Under the pieces are notes generated by a model, which was given only the letters and a program-made list of their open reading frames with translations, was not told the DNA's origin and ran no database searches. This document shows, piece after piece, positions 48,001 through 59,242 of a stretch of 64,000 nucleotides of DNA. A program made the position numbers and the translations under genes. This DNA is from an uncultured Alphaproteobacteria bacterium (lineage in GTDB: Bacteria > Pseudomonadota > Alphaproteobacteria > Paracaedibacterales > CAIULA01): assembly GCA_903899945.1 (NCBI GenBank), contig CAIULA010000034.1, positions 1-64,000 on the forward strand, given 5' to 3'. Position 1 is the first letter of the stretch; each line of letters opens with the position of its first letter.

Positions 48001-48003
48001 CCG

Positions 48004-51000
48004 TTATTCCTTCTCTGTCAGCTTAGATGCCATCTTGAAAAAGAAGGGAACAAAAAAAACAGCTAAGAAAGTTGCCGCTAACATACCACCGATAACACCA
48101 GTACCGATCGAATGGCGGCTGGCAGATCCTGCACCGCTGCTAATTGCAAGCGGAACGCAGCCAAGAATAAAAGCCAATGACGTCATAATAATGGGGCGCA
48201 AACGAAGCCTTGAGGCTTCAATAATTGCTTCATACAAAGGAAAGCCTTCTGCGCGTTTTAAAATAGCAAATTCAACAATCAGGATCGCGTTTTTGGCTGA
48301 TAAACCAATCAAGGTAATAAGACCAATTTGGAAATAAATATCATTACTCAAGCTGCGCAGCCAAATTGCAAGCAGAGAGCCAAAAAGAGCAAAAGGAACG
48401 GTTGCAATAACGGCTAGTGGCAAACTCCATCTTTCGTACTGAGCTGCTAGAATCAAAAATACCATAACAATGCCTAATAAAAACGCTGATGCTCCACTGG
48501 CTTGAGCGATTTTTTCTTGATAGGCAGACCCAACCCAGCCAATGTCATAGTCGTTGTTTAATACTTCATCAGCTGCTGCTTGCATTGCTTCAATGGCTTG
48601 GCCCGAGCTATATCCAGGTGCAGGTTTGCCCATAATTTTAGCAGACGGAAAACCGTTAAATCGTTCAATAATATCAGCGTTAATGACCCTTTGAATCTTA
48701 ACTAGGCTATCAAGTGGGATCATCTTGCCGTCCAGTGAGCGGACAAAAACGTAACGAAGGTCTTCGGGTTTTTCTCTAAAGGGTGCTTCTGATTGCAAGC
48801 TTACCTTGTAGGAACGTCCAAAAAGTGTAAAATCATTGACATACATATTTCCAAAAGTGCTTTGCATGGTCGAAAATATGACGTCAATCGGTACATTCAA
48901 AGCCTTTGCTTTTTCCCGGTCAAGCTCAACAAAATACTGAGGGACATTGGCTGAGATAGTTCCTTGTAACCCTGCTAATTCTGGTCTTTTCTTTGCAGCT
49001 TCAACTAATCTATTTGACATTTCAGCTATGGTTTTTATATTTTCTCCGCTTTTATTTTGCATATAAAGCTCAAAACCACCCGTTGTGCTCATGCCGGTAA
49101 TTGGGGGAGGGTTAAAGGCAAGGACAATAGCGTCTTTAAAATCAGCACCCATTCCCATAAAAGTACCAACCAAATTACGAGCATCTAATTTAGGATCCTT
49201 TCGCTGCGCCCAATCAGTGAGGCTTATAAAAGAAACACCTGTATAAGATTTTTGAGTAAAGGAAAATAAATCAAATCCAGCAAAGGACACAACTTGGTTG
49301 ACTGCAGGGTTTTTCATAAGACGCGCGTTGAATTCATCACAAACAGCTTCTGTTCGGCTCAAAGAGGCTGCTGGCAAAAGAATAGGTACAGTAAAGAGGT
49401 ACCCTTGATCTTCATCAGGAACAAGAGAAGAAGGAATTTTAAGAAAGAGAACGATCGTAATAGCAATGATACCAAAGATAACACCAGTTGTGATTTTTGT
49501 GTGATTCAATATGGCTTTTACGCAAGTTGTATATTGAAGAGTCAAATTCTCAAACCACAAATTAAATTTTGTAAAAAATTTAGAGGACTCTTCGTGGTTG
49601 GGTTTTAAAAGGATAGCGCATAAGGCAGGCGTTAAAGTTAGCGCAACAAATCCCGAAATAATCACAGAAACCGCAATGGTGATTGCGAATTGTTTATACA
49701 TAACGCCTGTTAAGCCGCCCATAAAACCAACAGGAATAAAAACTGCGCATAAGACAAGAACAATGGCAATAACAGGGCCTGTTACTTCTTCCATGGCTTT
49801 AATAGTTGCTTCTTTGGGGGGTAATCCTTCGGTTTTTATAATACGTTCGACGTTTTCAAGGACAACGATGGCATCATCGACGACAATTCCAATGGCTAGC
49901 ACCATACCGAATAGGGTTAAAAGATTGATGGAAAAACCAAAAATATACATAAACGCGAATGTTCCAATTAAGGAAACAGGAACGGCAAGAAGAGGAATTA
50001 AGGTTGCACGCCCATTTTGAAGGAAGATGTATACAACAAGAATAACGAGTAAGATTGCTTCCACAAAGGTTTTGATAACTTCGTGGATTGAAATCTCAAC
50101 GAATTTTGTTGTGTCAAAGGGAAGAGAATAACTGACTCCGGCTGGAAAGCGTTTTCCAAGCTCTTCCATTTTTAAAGCAACACCTGTTGTTGTAGATAAG
50201 GCATTCGCGCCAGGTTGCAGGTAAACACCAATTGCAATCGCCGCTTTGCCATTACAGGTTACAGTCAGTCCATAATCTTGAGCACCTAGTTCAATTCTTG
50301 CAACATCCTTAAGACGTAATATATCTCCTTTAGGACCGGACCTTAAAATAATATTTTCAAATTCTTCAGGTTCGGCAAAGCGTCCTCTGGTTGTAACTGT
50401 ATAAGTAAAATCTTGCTTGTTGAACATGGGGGCTTGTCCAAATTGTCCGGCAGCAAACTGTGAATTTTGCTCTTTAATGGCATTTGCTACATCAGCTGGC
50501 GTCAAATTAAATTGGGCTAATTTATCGGGTCTCATCCATATGCGCATTGAGTAATCTTTAGCGCCAAAAAGGGATACCTCTCCGACGCCTGGCACGCGCT
50601 TTAGGGCATCAATAACGTAAAGTAAGGCATAATTGCTGATGAACACGGGATCATGAGTACCATCAGGAGAAGACATGGTGACAACCTGAAGAATGGAACT
50701 TGAGCGCTTATTTACCGTTACACCTTGGGCGCGCACCTCTGCGGGCAAACGAGGAACAGCTGCTTGGACACGATTATTGACGTCAATGGCTGCTTGGTCG
50801 GGATCTGTTCCAATTTCAAAGGTTATAAATAAATTTAATTGACCACTATTTGCGCTGCTTGAACGCATATAAAGCATGTCCTTAACGCCATTAATTTGCT
50901 GTTCAAGAGGGGCTGCTACAGTGCTTGCAATAACTTCGGCACTAGCACCTGGATAGTTAGCGGTTACCATAATTTCAGGAGGTACGATTTGTGGATATTG

Positions 51001-51102
51001 TTCCACAGCAAGATTCCGCAAAGACGCAAGTCCCGCAACAACAATGACGATGGAAAGAACCGATGCAAAGATAGGCCGATTAATGAAAAATCGTGAAATC
51101 AC
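48004..51102 (-). CDS. acrB: RND multidrug efflux transporter, AcrB/MexB type
   Basis: The protein has 1032 aa with 12 membrane helices and two large periplasmic loops. N-terminal [19 protein letters not shown] (split [11 protein letters not shown]) is typical of HAE1 pumps. Proton-relay Asp pair in [15 protein letters not shown] and Lys in [14 protein letters not shown] are present. It should expel hydrophobic compounds, using proton influx, with the adaptor encoded just upstream and an outer-membrane TolC-like channel that is not in this window. Its start overlaps the adaptor stop by 4 bp. Confidence 0.96.
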   Translation of the reverse strand: MISRFFINRPIFASVLSIVIVVAGLASLRNLAVEQYPQIVPPEIMVTANYPGASAEVIASTVAAPLEQQINGVKDMLYMRSSSANSGQLNLFITFEIGTDPDQAAIDVNNRVQAAVPRLPAEVRAQGVTVNKRSSSILQVVTMSSPDGTHDPVFISNYALLYVIDALKRVPGVGEVSLFGAKDYSMRIWMRPDKLAQFNLTPADVANAIKEQNSQFAAGQFGQAPMFNKQDFTYTVTTRGRFAEPEEFENIILRSGPKGDILRLKDVARIELGAQDYGLTVTCNGKAAIAIGVYLQPGANALSTTTGVALKMEELGKRFPAGVSYSLPFDTTKFVEISIHEVIKTFVEAILLVILVVYIFLQNGRATLIPLLAVPVSLIGTFAFMYIFGFSINLLTLFGMVLAIGIVVDDAIVVLENVERIIKTEGLPPKEATIKAMEEVTGPVIAIVLVLCAVFIPVGFMGGLTGVMYKQFAITIAVSVIISGFVALTLTPALCAILLKPNHEESSKFFTKFNLWFENLTLQYTTCVKAILNHTKITTGVIFGIIAITIVLFLKIPSSLVPDEDQGYLFTVPILLPAASLSRTEAVCDEFNARLMKNPAVNQVVSFAGFDLFSFTQKSYTGVSFISLTDWAQRKDPKLDARNLVGTFMGMGADFKDAIVLAFNPPPITGMSTTGGFELYMQNKSGENIKTIAEMSNRLVEAAKKRPELAGLQGTISANVPQYFVELDREKAKALNVPIDVIFSTMQSTFGNMYVNDFTLFGRSYKVSLQSEAPFREKPEDLRYVFVRSLDGKMIPLDSLVKIQRVINADIIERFNGFPSAKIMGKPAPGYSSGQAIEAMQAAADEVLNNDYDIGWVGSAYQEKIAQASGASAFLLGIVMVFLILAAQYERWSLPLAVIATVPFALFGSLLAIWLRSLSNDIYFQIGLITLIGLSAKNAILIVEFAILKRAEGFPLYEAIIEASRLRLRPIIMTSLAFILGCVPLAISSGAGSASRHSIGTGVIGGMLAATFLAVFFVPFFFKMASKLTEKE

Positions 51103-52358
51103 TTTTTTACATCCTTGGCATCAGTTTTTTCTTCTTTTGGCTTTTCAATTGTAACAGGAGCACCAGGACGAACTTTGATCATTCCATCAGTAATGACTTT
51201 ATCACCTGTTTTTAATCCCTTTTCAATAATTTGGCCTTCTGAGGTTGATAGCCCGAGTGAAACAGATTGTATGGCAGTCTTACCTTCTGTATTCACTAGA
51301 TAAACGAAAGGCCCCATGGGGCCTTGCATGATAGAACGCTTAGGGACAAGAAAAGCATTGGGCTCTATAAGGCCACTAATGGTAACTCTTACAAATTGTC
51401 CAGGTAAAAGGTTGCCGTCAGGATTGGGAATGACTGCCCTTGCTTGGACAGTTCCTGTTTGTGGATCGATGATGCTGTCCGTAAAATTGACATCGCCTTT
51501 TATTGGGTATGTTGTTCCATCACCAAAGCGCAAAGTTGCAACTAGCTTTTCGTTTGAAGGAGCCTTTTCTTGTCTGCTTGTTACTAGATGACGATGCTTT
51601 AATATTTCTGATTCTGAGTAAGAGAATTTTACATAGATAGGATCGATTTGAACGATGCGAGTCAGCAAGGTGGGATTGAATGTAGCATCGATCAAACTTC
51701 CCTCTGATACAGCCTCTTGGCTTGTAATGCCTGAAATAGGAGCTTTGACCGTCGTGTAATCAAGGTCAATTTTAGCTCTTTTAAAATCAGCTTCGGCTGC
51801 TTGTACCTTGGCTTTTGCTCGCTCAAAGTCTGACAATGCCTGATCTTTTTCACGTGTGCTGGCCATCTTTTTTGTATGAAGATCTGAAACCCGTTGCCAT
51901 CCTTGCTCAGCCTGTTTTAATCCGGCTTGTTCTTCCTTTAGTTTTGCCTCTACCTGATCAGCTTTTGCTTGAAAGGGAGCCGGATCAATTTTAAAGAGAA
52001 TATCACCTTGTTTGACGGCCTGTCCTTCTGCATAAGCTCTTTCCAAAAGGATACCGCCAACTCTAGCGCGAACCTCAATTTCTCGAGATCCTGAAATCCG
52101 GCCTGCATATTCATATTCTAAGGGAACGTCTTTGGGATTCATTTCCTGAACAATAACCCCAGGGGGTGGGGGCATCATGGGGCCTTGCGTTTTTTGAGCG
52201 AAATACCATCCACCAAGACTTAATACGGCTAAACCAATTAAAATCCGATAAACTTTTTTTAGCTTTTTAAATCGTCTGGTGATGGCTAATCCATTAAACA
52301 TTACGATCATAAGTTTGAGGAAAGCTAAAACGTTGACCTTTACTGTTGTGAAATTCAT
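51099..52358 (-). CDS. acrA: RND efflux periplasmic adaptor, AcrA type
   Basis: The protein has 419 aa from the ATG at 52358 (AAGAGAT upstream); shorter in-frame ATGs at 52310 and 52301 are possible. A single N-terminal membrane anchor (about 37-52, [15 protein letters not shown]) is followed by the biotinyl-like half ([17 protein letters not shown], shown as [15 protein letters not shown]), an alpha hairpin (about 130-190), and beta-barrel parts with VLNP-like VDPYIKFSYS. It bridges AcrB and the outer-membrane channel. First gene of the acrAB operon; no repressor lies next to it. Confidence 0.94.
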   Translation of the reverse strand: MNFTTVKVNVLAFLKLMIVMFNGLAITRRFKKLKKVYRILIGLAVLSLGGWYFAQKTQGPMMPPPPGVIVQEMNPKDVPLEYEYAGRISGSREIEVRARVGGILLERAYAEGQAVKQGDILFKIDPAPFQAKADQVEAKLKEEQAGLKQAEQGWQRVSDLHTKKMASTREKDQALSDFERAKAKVQAAEADFKRAKIDLDYTTVKAPISGITSQEAVSEGSLIDATFNPTLLTRIVQIDPIYVKFSYSESEILKHRHLVTSRQEKAPSNEKLVATLRFGDGTTYPIKGDVNFTDSIIDPQTGTVQARAVIPNPDGNLLPGQFVRVTISGLIEPNAFLVPKRSIMQGPMGPFVYLVNTEGKTAIQSVSLGLSTSEGQIIEKGLKTGDKVITDGMIKVRPGAPVTIEKPKEEKTDAKDVKK

Positions 52359-52446
52359 TAGGAAAATCTCTTTTGAAATTTATAGTGCGTTTAGCTTGAT
52401 TCAAGACTTAAAAAAACGACTTCCGAACATCATCATAAAATTAATT

Positions 52447-53052
52447 CTAAAATTCAACCCCAAGTTTATTTAATTCATCTTTACAAAATTCGGCTGTGAC
52501 AAATTGGATACCATGCATACCGACTTTTTTGGCGCCTTCAATATTAATAAGTAGATCGTCTATAAAAACACACTCTTCTGCTTTTAAATGATATGTCTTT
52601 AAAAGATAACGATATATTTCCTCATCAGGTTTCAAAGCCCCAATATCAGCGGAAATAACCATCCCTAAAAATTTATCAAAGAGTGGATAGCGTTGTCTTT
52701 CAAAATGAATAATTTCGCGGACATTATCAGTGATGGAATAAATCGCAAACCCTTTATTGTGTAGTTTATCTAATAATTCAAAGCTTCCTTCGATCGGGGA
52801 TAAAGACAATTTTACTTCTTTCATCAATTCTTCTAGTTTGGAAATCGAAATGCCCAATTCTTGGTGATAGAGAAAAATAGCCTCTTTTTCAGTCATTTTC
52901 CCCCTATTAAGATCCATCCATGTGGAAGATTTAAAAATTTTTTGATTTAATTCATATGTGTTTGGGTGATTTGGAAATACCTTGCTCACAGTATCGTAAG
53001 GTGCCCATTTCAAAAGCACATTACCAATATCAAAAACTATATTCTTTATCAT
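52447..53052 (-). CDS. HAD-superfamily hydrolase (YihX-like)
   Basis: The protein has 201 aa from the ATG at 53052 (AGGAAGTG upstream) rather than 53085. HAD motif I is VFDIGNVLLKW (Asp nucleophile; Gly replaces the second Asp, as in YihX and epoxide-hydrolase-N types), motif II YSITDN, motif III Lys in LKPDEEIY and motif IV VFIDDLLINIEGA. It resembles glucose-1-phosphatase YihX and related sugar phosphatases; the substrate is not certain. It is divergent from lon. Confidence 0.88.
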   Translation of the reverse strand: MIKNIVFDIGNVLLKWAPYDTVSKVFPNHPNTYELNQKIFKSSTWMDLNRGKMTEKEAIFLYHQELGISISKLEELMKEVKLSLSPIEGSFELLDKLHNKGFAIYSITDNVREIIHFERQRYPLFDKFLGMVISADIGALKPDEEIYRYLLKTYHLKAEECVFIDDLLINIEGAKKVGMHGIQFVTAEFCKDELNKLGVEF

Positions 53053-53243
53053 GCGCACTTCCTGGAAAGCATATAAATACTGCATAAATTTTATTTATAC
53101 TAAGGTGCTATAGAGACATCTACAACATATGATTCTAAGACAATTGAGACTTTTTACTGCTTTTAAGTTTTAGATTCCTTGTTCTTTTGTCCCTGTCCGT
53201 GTTAAATTGCGAAGTAACTTCTAACCAAATGGAGGGGCTTTTT

Positions 53244-55652
53244 ATGCTAGATTTAAAACAAGGAATAAAATATCCGGTTTTGCCGCTGCGCGATATTGTT
53301 GTCTTTCCTCATATGATTGTACCTTTATTTGTGGGCCGAGAGAAATCTGTCAGGGCTCTTGAAGAAGTTATGCAAGGAGACCATAAACAGATCCTTCTTG
53401 TAACGCAAAAGAATGCTGCTCACGATTCCCCAGAGGCACATGACCTTTATACAGTTGGAACTGTTGGTACGATCTTACAATTGCTTAAGCTGCCTGACGG
53501 GACCGTAAAGGTTCTCGTCGAAGGAATAAAGCGCGTCAAGGTTCTGAAATATGATCTGCAAGAAAGTTATTTTGTGGCGCATGTTGAGGATATCATTGAA
53601 CTTGAAAACGATAATGAGGAAATGGAGGCCCTTTGCCGAACAGTCATTTCTCAATTTGAACAGTACATAAAGTTAAACCGCAAGATTCCTCCGGATGTTT
53701 TGGTAACTATTAATCAAATTGATGATCCGGCGAAACTTGCCGATACAATTGCCTCATATTTCACTCTTAGAATCTCTGATAAGCAGGTTTTGCTTGAAAC
53801 TGCAAACATAAATGAGCGGTTAGAAAAGGTTCTAGAGTTCATCGAGAATGAAAACAATGTCCTTCATGTTGAAAGAAAAATACGCACTCGTGTTAAAAAA
53901 CAAATGGAAAAAACACAGAGAGAGTATTACTTAAATGAGCAACTCAAGGCTATCAATAAGGAATTGGGTGAGGGAGAAGATGGTAAAGATGAGGTTTCAG
54001 AATTAGAAGATAAAATTAAAAAAACTAAACTTTCTAAAGAAGCCAAAATAAAAGCTGCATCAGAGGTTAAAAAACTAAGGACGATGAATCAATCGTCCGC
54101 AGAAGCAACCGTTGTAAGGAATTACCTTGATTGGTTGTTATCAATTCCTTGGCAACACCGCAGTAAAGTTAAAAGAGACTTAAAAGAAGCTGAAGCTATC
54201 TTAAACAGAGATCACTATGGTTTGGAGAAGGTTAAAGAGAGAATCCTTGAGTATTTAGCGGTTCAAGCACGTGTTGGCAAGGTAAAAGGTCAGATTCTTT
54301 GTCTTGTTGGTCCCCCCGGTGTTGGTAAAACATCATTGGGTAAATCAATTGCTCAGGCAACAGGGCGAAATTTCGTGCGTATCTCTTTAGGCGGTGTGCG
54401 GGATGAGTCAGAGATTAGAGGCCACAGAAGAACCTATATTGGATCAATGCCTGGTAAAATTGTCCAAGGTATGAAAAAAGGAAAAAGTTCTAATCCTTTA
54501 TTCCTCCTTGATGAAATTGATAAACTTGGAAGCGATTGGCGCGGTGATCCGGCTTCGGCACTTCTTGAGGTATTGGATCCGGAACAAAACGCAACCTTTA
54601 ATGATCATTATCTTGAGGTTGACTATGATTTATCAGATGTAATGTTTGTGACAACGGCAAATACACTCAAAATGCCACAACCGCTTCTTGATCGTATGGA
54701 AGTGATCCGTCTGCCTGGTTATACCGAAGACGAAAAGATGATGATTTCTAAAAATCATTTGATACCAAAACAGATGGAAGCTCACGGTTTAAAAAAATCC
54801 GAACTGATTATTCAGGACGAAGCGTTAAAGCTTTTGATACAAACCTATACTCGTGAAGCTGGAGTTAGAAACCTTGAGCGTGAAATTGCGAATCTTTGCA
54901 GGAAAGTGATTAAAGAGATTTTGGTAACAGAGCAAAAGACCATAGAGATAACCAAGGAAAACCTTGGACAATTTGCGGGTGTGCCGCGTTATCATTATGG
55001 CCAGGCAGAAGAAGACGATGCAGTTGGTGTTTCAACAGGACTAGCCTGGACAGAGGTTGGTGGAGAGTTAATGTCAATAGAAGCCATCATTCTTCCCGGA
55101 AAAGGAAAACCTTTGTTCACCGGTAAACTGGGGGATGTCATGCAAGAGTCCATCCAGGCTGCTTTAAGTTATGTACGAGTGCGCTCGCATCATTTTGGAT
55201 TGAAATCGAGTCTATTTGAGAGAAGGGATATTCACATCCACGTACCTGAAGGTGCCATTCCTAAAGACGGTCCTTCGGCGGGTGTTGCTATGTGTACAGC
55301 GATTGTTTCGGCTTTTACAGGGATTCCTGTTCGAAAAGATGTGGCGATGACAGGTGAAATCACTCTGCGTGGCCGTGTTCTTCAGATTGGCGGTTTAAAA
55401 GAAAAGCTATTGGCCGCCCATAGAGGCGGTATTAAAACGGTAGTGATTCCGGTTGATAATGAAAAAGATTTGGCTGAAATTCCGGACAATGTAAAAGCGG
55501 GTCTTACAATTATTCCCGTTCGAACTGTGGATGATGCTTTAAAGATCACGTTAACATATCAACCAAAACCGATTGCATTTGAAGAACTTGATGCCGAGGA
55601 GAATAAACGATTCAATTCGGAAAAAGACGATAAAACCGTAACAGTGATGTAA
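53244..55652 (+). CDS. lon: ATP-dependent protease Lon
   Basis: The protein has 802 aa from the ATG at 53244 (GGAGGGG upstream) rather than 53187. It degrades misfolded and regulatory proteins in the cytoplasm. N-domain begins [14 protein letters not shown]; Walker A GPPGVGKT at 356-363; [11 protein letters not shown] Walker B; protease Ser678 in PKDGPSAG and Lys721 in GGLKEKL. These match E. coli Ser679 and Lys722 within one residue. Complete and standard length. The upstream region shows no convincing heat-shock promoter. Confidence 0.98.
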   Translation: MLDLKQGIKYPVLPLRDIVVFPHMIVPLFVGREKSVRALEEVMQGDHKQILLVTQKNAAHDSPEAHDLYTVGTVGTILQLLKLPDGTVKVLVEGIKRVKVLKYDLQESYFVAHVEDIIELENDNEEMEALCRTVISQFEQYIKLNRKIPPDVLVTINQIDDPAKLADTIASYFTLRISDKQVLLETANINERLEKVLEFIENENNVLHVERKIRTRVKKQMEKTQREYYLNEQLKAINKELGEGEDGKDEVSELEDKIKKTKLSKEAKIKAASEVKKLRTMNQSSAEATVVRNYLDWLLSIPWQHRSKVKRDLKEAEAILNRDHYGLEKVKERILEYLAVQARVGKVKGQILCLVGPPGVGKTSLGKSIAQATGRNFVRISLGGVRDESEIRGHRRTYIGSMPGKIVQGMKKGKSSNPLFLLDEIDKLGSDWRGDPASALLEVLDPEQNATFNDHYLEVDYDLSDVMFVTTANTLKMPQPLLDRMEVIRLPGYTEDEKMMISKNHLIPKQMEAHGLKKSELIIQDEALKLLIQTYTREAGVRNLEREIANLCRKVIKEILVTEQKTIEITKENLGQFAGVPRYHYGQAEEDDAVGVSTGLAWTEVGGELMSIEAIILPGKGKPLFTGKLGDVMQESIQAALSYVRVRSHHFGLKSSLFERRDIHIHVPEGAIPKDGPSAGVAMCTAIVSAFTGIPVRKDVAMTGEITLRGRVLQIGGLKEKLLAAHRGGIKTVVIPVDNEKDLAEIPDNVKAGLTIIPVRTVDDALKITLTYQPKPIAFEELDAEENKRFNSEKDDKTVTVM

Positions 55653-55664
55653 TAGGGTCAGATT

Positions 55665-56069
55665 TTGTTTTCCATCGATGAACGACTGGAAAAGGGCAAG
55701 TTTCTTATAAAAAACTTGTCCTTGTGTCGTGTGTTACTTCAAGACGACAGCAGGTTCCCGTGGCTGGTTTTGGTGCCTTGTTTTTCTGATGTCACAGAAA
55801 TCTATCAGCTTGAACCTGAGCAGCAGCATATATTGATTGAAGAAATTTCTTTGGTTTCCAAAATCCTTCAAGATTATACGAAAGCAGATAAAATCAATGT
55901 AGGTGCCTTTGGCAACGTGGTACCTCAGCTTCATATTCATATTGTGGCACGATATAAAACTGATTCAGCCTGGCCTGATCCTGTGATTGGTCTAAAAGGA
56001 TCCGCTCCTTATTCTTCTGAAAGAAAAGACCAAATAATCAGTGACCTGAGTCGGTTATTATCTTTTTAA
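55665..56069 (+). CDS. HIT-family nucleotide hydrolase/transferase
   Basis: The protein has 134 aa with a TTG start (AGGG 7 bases upstream). The HIT motif reads VPQLHIHIVAR: Gln88 stands where the first His of the triad usually is, while His90 (nucleophile) and His92 are kept. This QLHxH form, with the following WPDPVIG, is the usual alphaproteobacterial variant. The protein acts on nucleotide phosphoramidates or dinucleoside polyphosphates; the real substrate is unknown. It lies 12 bp after lon. Confidence 0.9.
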   Translation: MFSIDERLEKGKFLIKNLSLCRVLLQDDSRFPWLVLVPCFSDVTEIYQLEPEQQHILIEEISLVSKILQDYTKADKINVGAFGNVVPQLHIHIVARYKTDSAWPDPVIGLKGSAPYSSERKDQIISDLSRLLSF

Positions 56070-56150
56070 TTTGCTCATACCATAGCTTATACAAAAAAAT
56101 TATAAAAATTTTACATAACCCTCTAAATTCTAAAATTTCCGGATCCGAAA

Positions 56151-56783
56151 TTAAAGCTTAAAAAGTCTAAAATGCGCAACGATCGGGTAGTTGTTTAAAA
56201 TGTTCTCTATTTTTACTCCGCAACATATATTGTGAATAATCAAAAAGGCTTTCCCATCGGCTGTTTTTTGATTGCTTAGTAATCCGATGTGATGTTGTCC
56301 GGAACCTAAATCCCATACGATTATATCACCAGGTTTGTATTCTTTATCACCCTCGGTAACTTCCATGCCTTTAAGTTTAAAAAAGGCAACTAAATTGTGT
56401 ACGCGTCTGTGATCGATATTTTTGTCGATCGTTTGGAAACCCCATTTCTTGGGGTATGCATCCCTATTCAATTTCATGCTTTCGTGAACATCTTTTTGCA
56501 GATCAATGTTAATAGTTCGCATGGCTCGAATAATAACGTCTGTGCAAACTCCTTCATGCATGGGAACGTCTCCCATGGGATATTTGAGTTTCTTGTAACT
56601 TGGATTATAGATTGTAGTAAGGCCAACTTGTTTAGTGGCGGCTGAAATCATATCATCAATTTTGTTTTGTAAGGGCTGAGATAGGTTTTTAATTTGTCTA
56701 GAGGGACAGGAAGCCGATAATTGCGTTAAGAACAGAGTGTGATTGAATAATAATGAGGCAAAAATTATATATAAAATTTTCAT
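56151..56783 (-). CDS. DUF1287 protein (NlpC/P60-like fold, exported)
   Basis: The protein has 210 aa. Signal peptide at 1-24 (ends QLSA). The domain shows TIYNPSYKKLKYPMGDVP, HEGVCTDVIIRAMR with the likely catalytic Cys80, WGFQTIDKNIDHRRVHNL, PGDIIVWDLGSGQHHIGLLS and its His (segments split). This is the DUF1287 pattern, related to cysteine peptidases that act on cell-wall or amide substrates. Export fits a periplasmic or secreted function. It is transcribed alone, convergent with the HIT gene. Confidence 0.88.
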   Translation of the reverse strand: MKILYIIFASLLFNHTLFLTQLSASCPSRQIKNLSQPLQNKIDDMISAATKQVGLTTIYNPSYKKLKYPMGDVPMHEGVCTDVIIRAMRTINIDLQKDVHESMKLNRDAYPKKWGFQTIDKNIDHRRVHNLVAFFKLKGMEVTEGDKEYKPGDIIVWDLGSGQHHIGLLSNQKTADGKAFLIIHNICCGVKIENILNNYPIVAHFRLFKL

Positions 56784-56873
56784 TTGATTTATTATTAATG
56801 TCTTAAATCTTGATACATAAATATACTCGAATATATAAAATGTCTACAAGATTCTATAGTGTGAAAGTTTTTT

Positions 56874-58088
56874 CTAAACTTTGCGTTCTTTCTTTAATGA
56901 AGAGGTCTCGGTCAGGTTGAACCAAATGCCGATGGACAAAAGGACGGTAGTAGCGATGACGGTATAAACCGGCACAAAACTATCGTTAAAGAAATAGCTG
57001 GACAGGAACATAAAAATACCGGCAACGCTGCCGATGGTAAATTCAATGGTGGCAGAACTGGTGCCAAGGTAATCATTGCACGACGTAAGTGCCAGGCTGT
57101 TACAACTGGTGATAATGGGGCCGGACACCAAACAACTAATAATCATTGTTCCAACGATGCTGACAGGGTTAAAGGGTAAAATACCGGCCAATATAGCACA
57201 GACCAAAGCTCCATACCCCACATAAATAAGCATACTGGTATTGAGGATGCTGGGAACGCTTGTGTATTTTACAAACCACCTGTAAAAAACCAGGCCCAGA
57301 AAATAGACGAAAACGAGCAATCCTTGGTTGAGCGAGAAAAGCGTTGGGCTAAAGTTAAAACCGTTAATAAAAATAAAAGAGGCATGAGTGATAAAAACCA
57401 TATAAGACGCATTAACCATGGCAAACAACAAGACATATTGCATAAACAAACGATTGGTTAAAATCGATGACAAGGCCTGATAGGACTGTCTCCATTCAAA
57501 TGGTTTTGGAGTTTGAAGAGTTTCCGGCATACATTTTAACAAAATTCCTAAAAGAAAAGTTTGCAAGATGCCAAGAAACAGAAAATTATAGCGCCAGCTT
57601 AAATAGTTTGCAACATAGGCACCAATAATAGGGGCGACTGCTAAGGCAAAAGGCATGCTCATTTCCAAAAGTGCTAACTTTTTAGCACGGGCTGTTCCTT
57701 GATAAAGGTCACAAATAACCGCCATGGCAACTGTTAAAATGGCTCCAACCCCTAAATATTGAATCACTCTCATGAATAAAAGCCATTCAATCGTCGGGGC
57801 AACCCAACATCCAAATTGTCCAACAATCATAAAGTAGCAAGCGGGAAGGAAAAGGCGTCTGCGGCCATAACAATCCGACAATGGACCCCAGAACAAAGGG
57901 GCCATCGTGGTTAAAACGGTGCTTATAATAAATAATAACTGCACCATAAATTCGGTTGTATTCAAATCAACCATAATAGTTGGAGCAAGCGGCAGGTGAA
58001 TATCCATGGACATACTGCCTAGAATATTAGAAATAATCAATAAAGAGATGATAAATCTAGGATTCTGAAGTGTTAAGTCTGCTGTCAT
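56874..58088 (-). CDS. MFS drug transporter, Bcr/CflA-like
   Basis: The protein has 404 aa and 12 membrane helices. SMDIHLPLAPTIMVDLN at the first periplasmic turn and GPLSDCYGRRRLFLP (motif A) match the Bcr/CflA family of multidrug:H+ antiporters. It lies 83 bp downstream of hslO on the same strand and so may be in one transcript with it. Substrate is not identifiable. Confidence 0.88.
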   Translation of the reverse strand: MTADLTLQNPRFIISLLIISNILGSMSMDIHLPLAPTIMVDLNTTEFMVQLLFIISTVLTTMAPLFWGPLSDCYGRRRLFLPACYFMIVGQFGCWVAPTIEWLLFMRVIQYLGVGAILTVAMAVICDLYQGTARAKKLALLEMSMPFALAVAPIIGAYVANYLSWRYNFLFLGILQTFLLGILLKCMPETLQTPKPFEWRQSYQALSSILTNRLFMQYVLLFAMVNASYMVFITHASFIFINGFNFSPTLFSLNQGLLVFVYFLGLVFYRWFVKYTSVPSILNTSMLIYVGYGALVCAILAGILPFNPVSIVGTMIISCLVSGPIITSCNSLALTSCNDYLGTSSATIEFTIGSVAGIFMFLSSYFFNDSFVPVYTVIATTVLLSIGIWFNLTETSSLKKERKV

Positions 58089-58171
58089 GGGAACACAAGA
58101 TTAAAGGTTATGGATCGCTTCCGCGTTTTTTATGGTACCAAATACGACGCACTTTTCCAAGCCCACAACCT

Positions 58172-59089
58172 CTAACGCTTTTTCTCCTCAAGAATTTCGT
58201 TAATTTGTGAATCGTTAAAAAGATAGGTCTCATTACAAAATTCACATGTCACGCTGATTTGATTATCTAGGATCATGTCTTTTATATCTTCTTCACTAAA
58301 ACTGACCAAGATCTGTTCGATTCTGGGTCTTGAGCAATAGCATTTCGCGACAATATTTTTTGAGGGCAAAACATGAACTTCTCGTTCATGAAAAAGCCTA
58401 TAAAGAAGATTATCCGCTGATAAATTTTGATCTAGAAGTTCTTTTTTTGTAATTGTTCCAAGCAAACTTAGGTTTGTAATCCAATCATCTTCATCTTGCT
58501 CATTTTCAGTTTCTGTTTGCTCGGAAGAAGAGGGAAGCTTTTGTAAAATTAAAGCAGCTGCTGAATACCCATCAAGAGAATAATCTGACTTTGTTACAAC
58601 AACCAAACCTGTTGCTAATTGATCCGATTGGCGGAAAAAATGGTGCATACAATCAGATAGCGTCGAACCCGATAATTCCACAATAGCCTGATATTTTTCA
58701 ACTTGCGAATCAAGATCAGCTGTAAAAACCAAAAAGGCGTTTTCAAAAAGTTGAGTAAGGCCAGGAGCGTTATTTGTTTCCATTAAAAGCTTTTCAAGAG
58801 CCTCATTATCCCACTTTGCGCAGGCTCTAATCTCGCCCTCGCTGGTAATATCCACAACCATCATCTTGAGAATTTTACCATTGGTGATTTGAAGTGTAAA
58901 AAGTCCATTGTTCTTGGTGTTAATTGAAAGAACAATACCTATAGCAATTAATTCTGATAAATAATGGTTAACAATCGATGGGTACGAGTGGCTTTTGATA
59001 ATGTGATCAAGCTGATCACTCAGTCTAACAAGTTTACCTCGAACTTGTGCTTTACCAAGATAAAAAGGGGTAAGGGTATCAGAGGTCAT
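58172..59089 (-). CDS. hslO: Redox-activated chaperone Hsp33
   Basis: The protein has 305 aa from the ATG at 59089, two bases after the stop of the small upstream gene; longer in-frame starts add residues that are not in the family. It is a cytoplasmic holdase switched on by oxidation. The C-terminal redox switch has KCYCSRP (Cys-x-Cys) and TCEFCNETY (Cys-x-x-Cys), the zinc ligands. A Glu/Asp-rich insert at about 205-220 (NEQDEDDW) is present. Third gene of the gltA unit. Confidence 0.93.
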   Translation of the reverse strand: MTSDTLTPFYLGKAQVRGKLVRLSDQLDHIIKSHSYPSIVNHYLSELIAIGIVLSINTKNNGLFTLQITNGKILKMMVVDITSEGEIRACAKWDNEALEKLLMETNNAPGLTQLFENAFLVFTADLDSQVEKYQAIVELSGSTLSDCMHHFFRQSDQLATGLVVVTKSDYSLDGYSAAALILQKLPSSSEQTETENEQDEDDWITNLSLLGTITKKELLDQNLSADNLLYRLFHEREVHVLPSKNIVAKCYCSRPRIEQILVSFSEEDIKDMILDNQISVTCEFCNETYLFNDSQINEILEEKKR

Positions 59090-59091
59090 CG

Positions 59092-59241
59092 TTAACGAAG
59101 AGCCCATAGTGCCCAAGCAACAAGGGGGGCTATCCACAAGCTCACTTTAAACAACTTTACTCCCAAGGTTTTTTTGGGAAACGTATTATCATTCGCAGCT
59201 CGGTTAATCACTTGATTTGCTGTGTAAGATTGGTAACTCAT
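59092..59241 (-). CDS. Small membrane protein between gltA and hslO
   Basis: The protein has 49 aa from the ATG at 59241, one base after the gltA stop (TGATATG). A polar N-terminus (MSYQSYTANQVINRAANDN) precedes a C-terminal membrane helix (FKVSLWIAPLVAWALWAL) ending at the last residue. GGGAAT upstream is a weak ribosome site. Its tight spacing to both neighbours (1 and 2 bases) suggests coupled translation and a real gene. No family is known to me. Confidence 0.5.
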   Translation of the reverse strand: MSYQSYTANQVINRAANDNTFPKKTLGVKLFKVSLWIAPLVAWALWALR

Positions 59242-59242
59242 A

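Noticed and set aside
49294-50020. Plus-strand frames inside acrB
   Set aside because: They run antisense to a complete RND transporter with all motifs.
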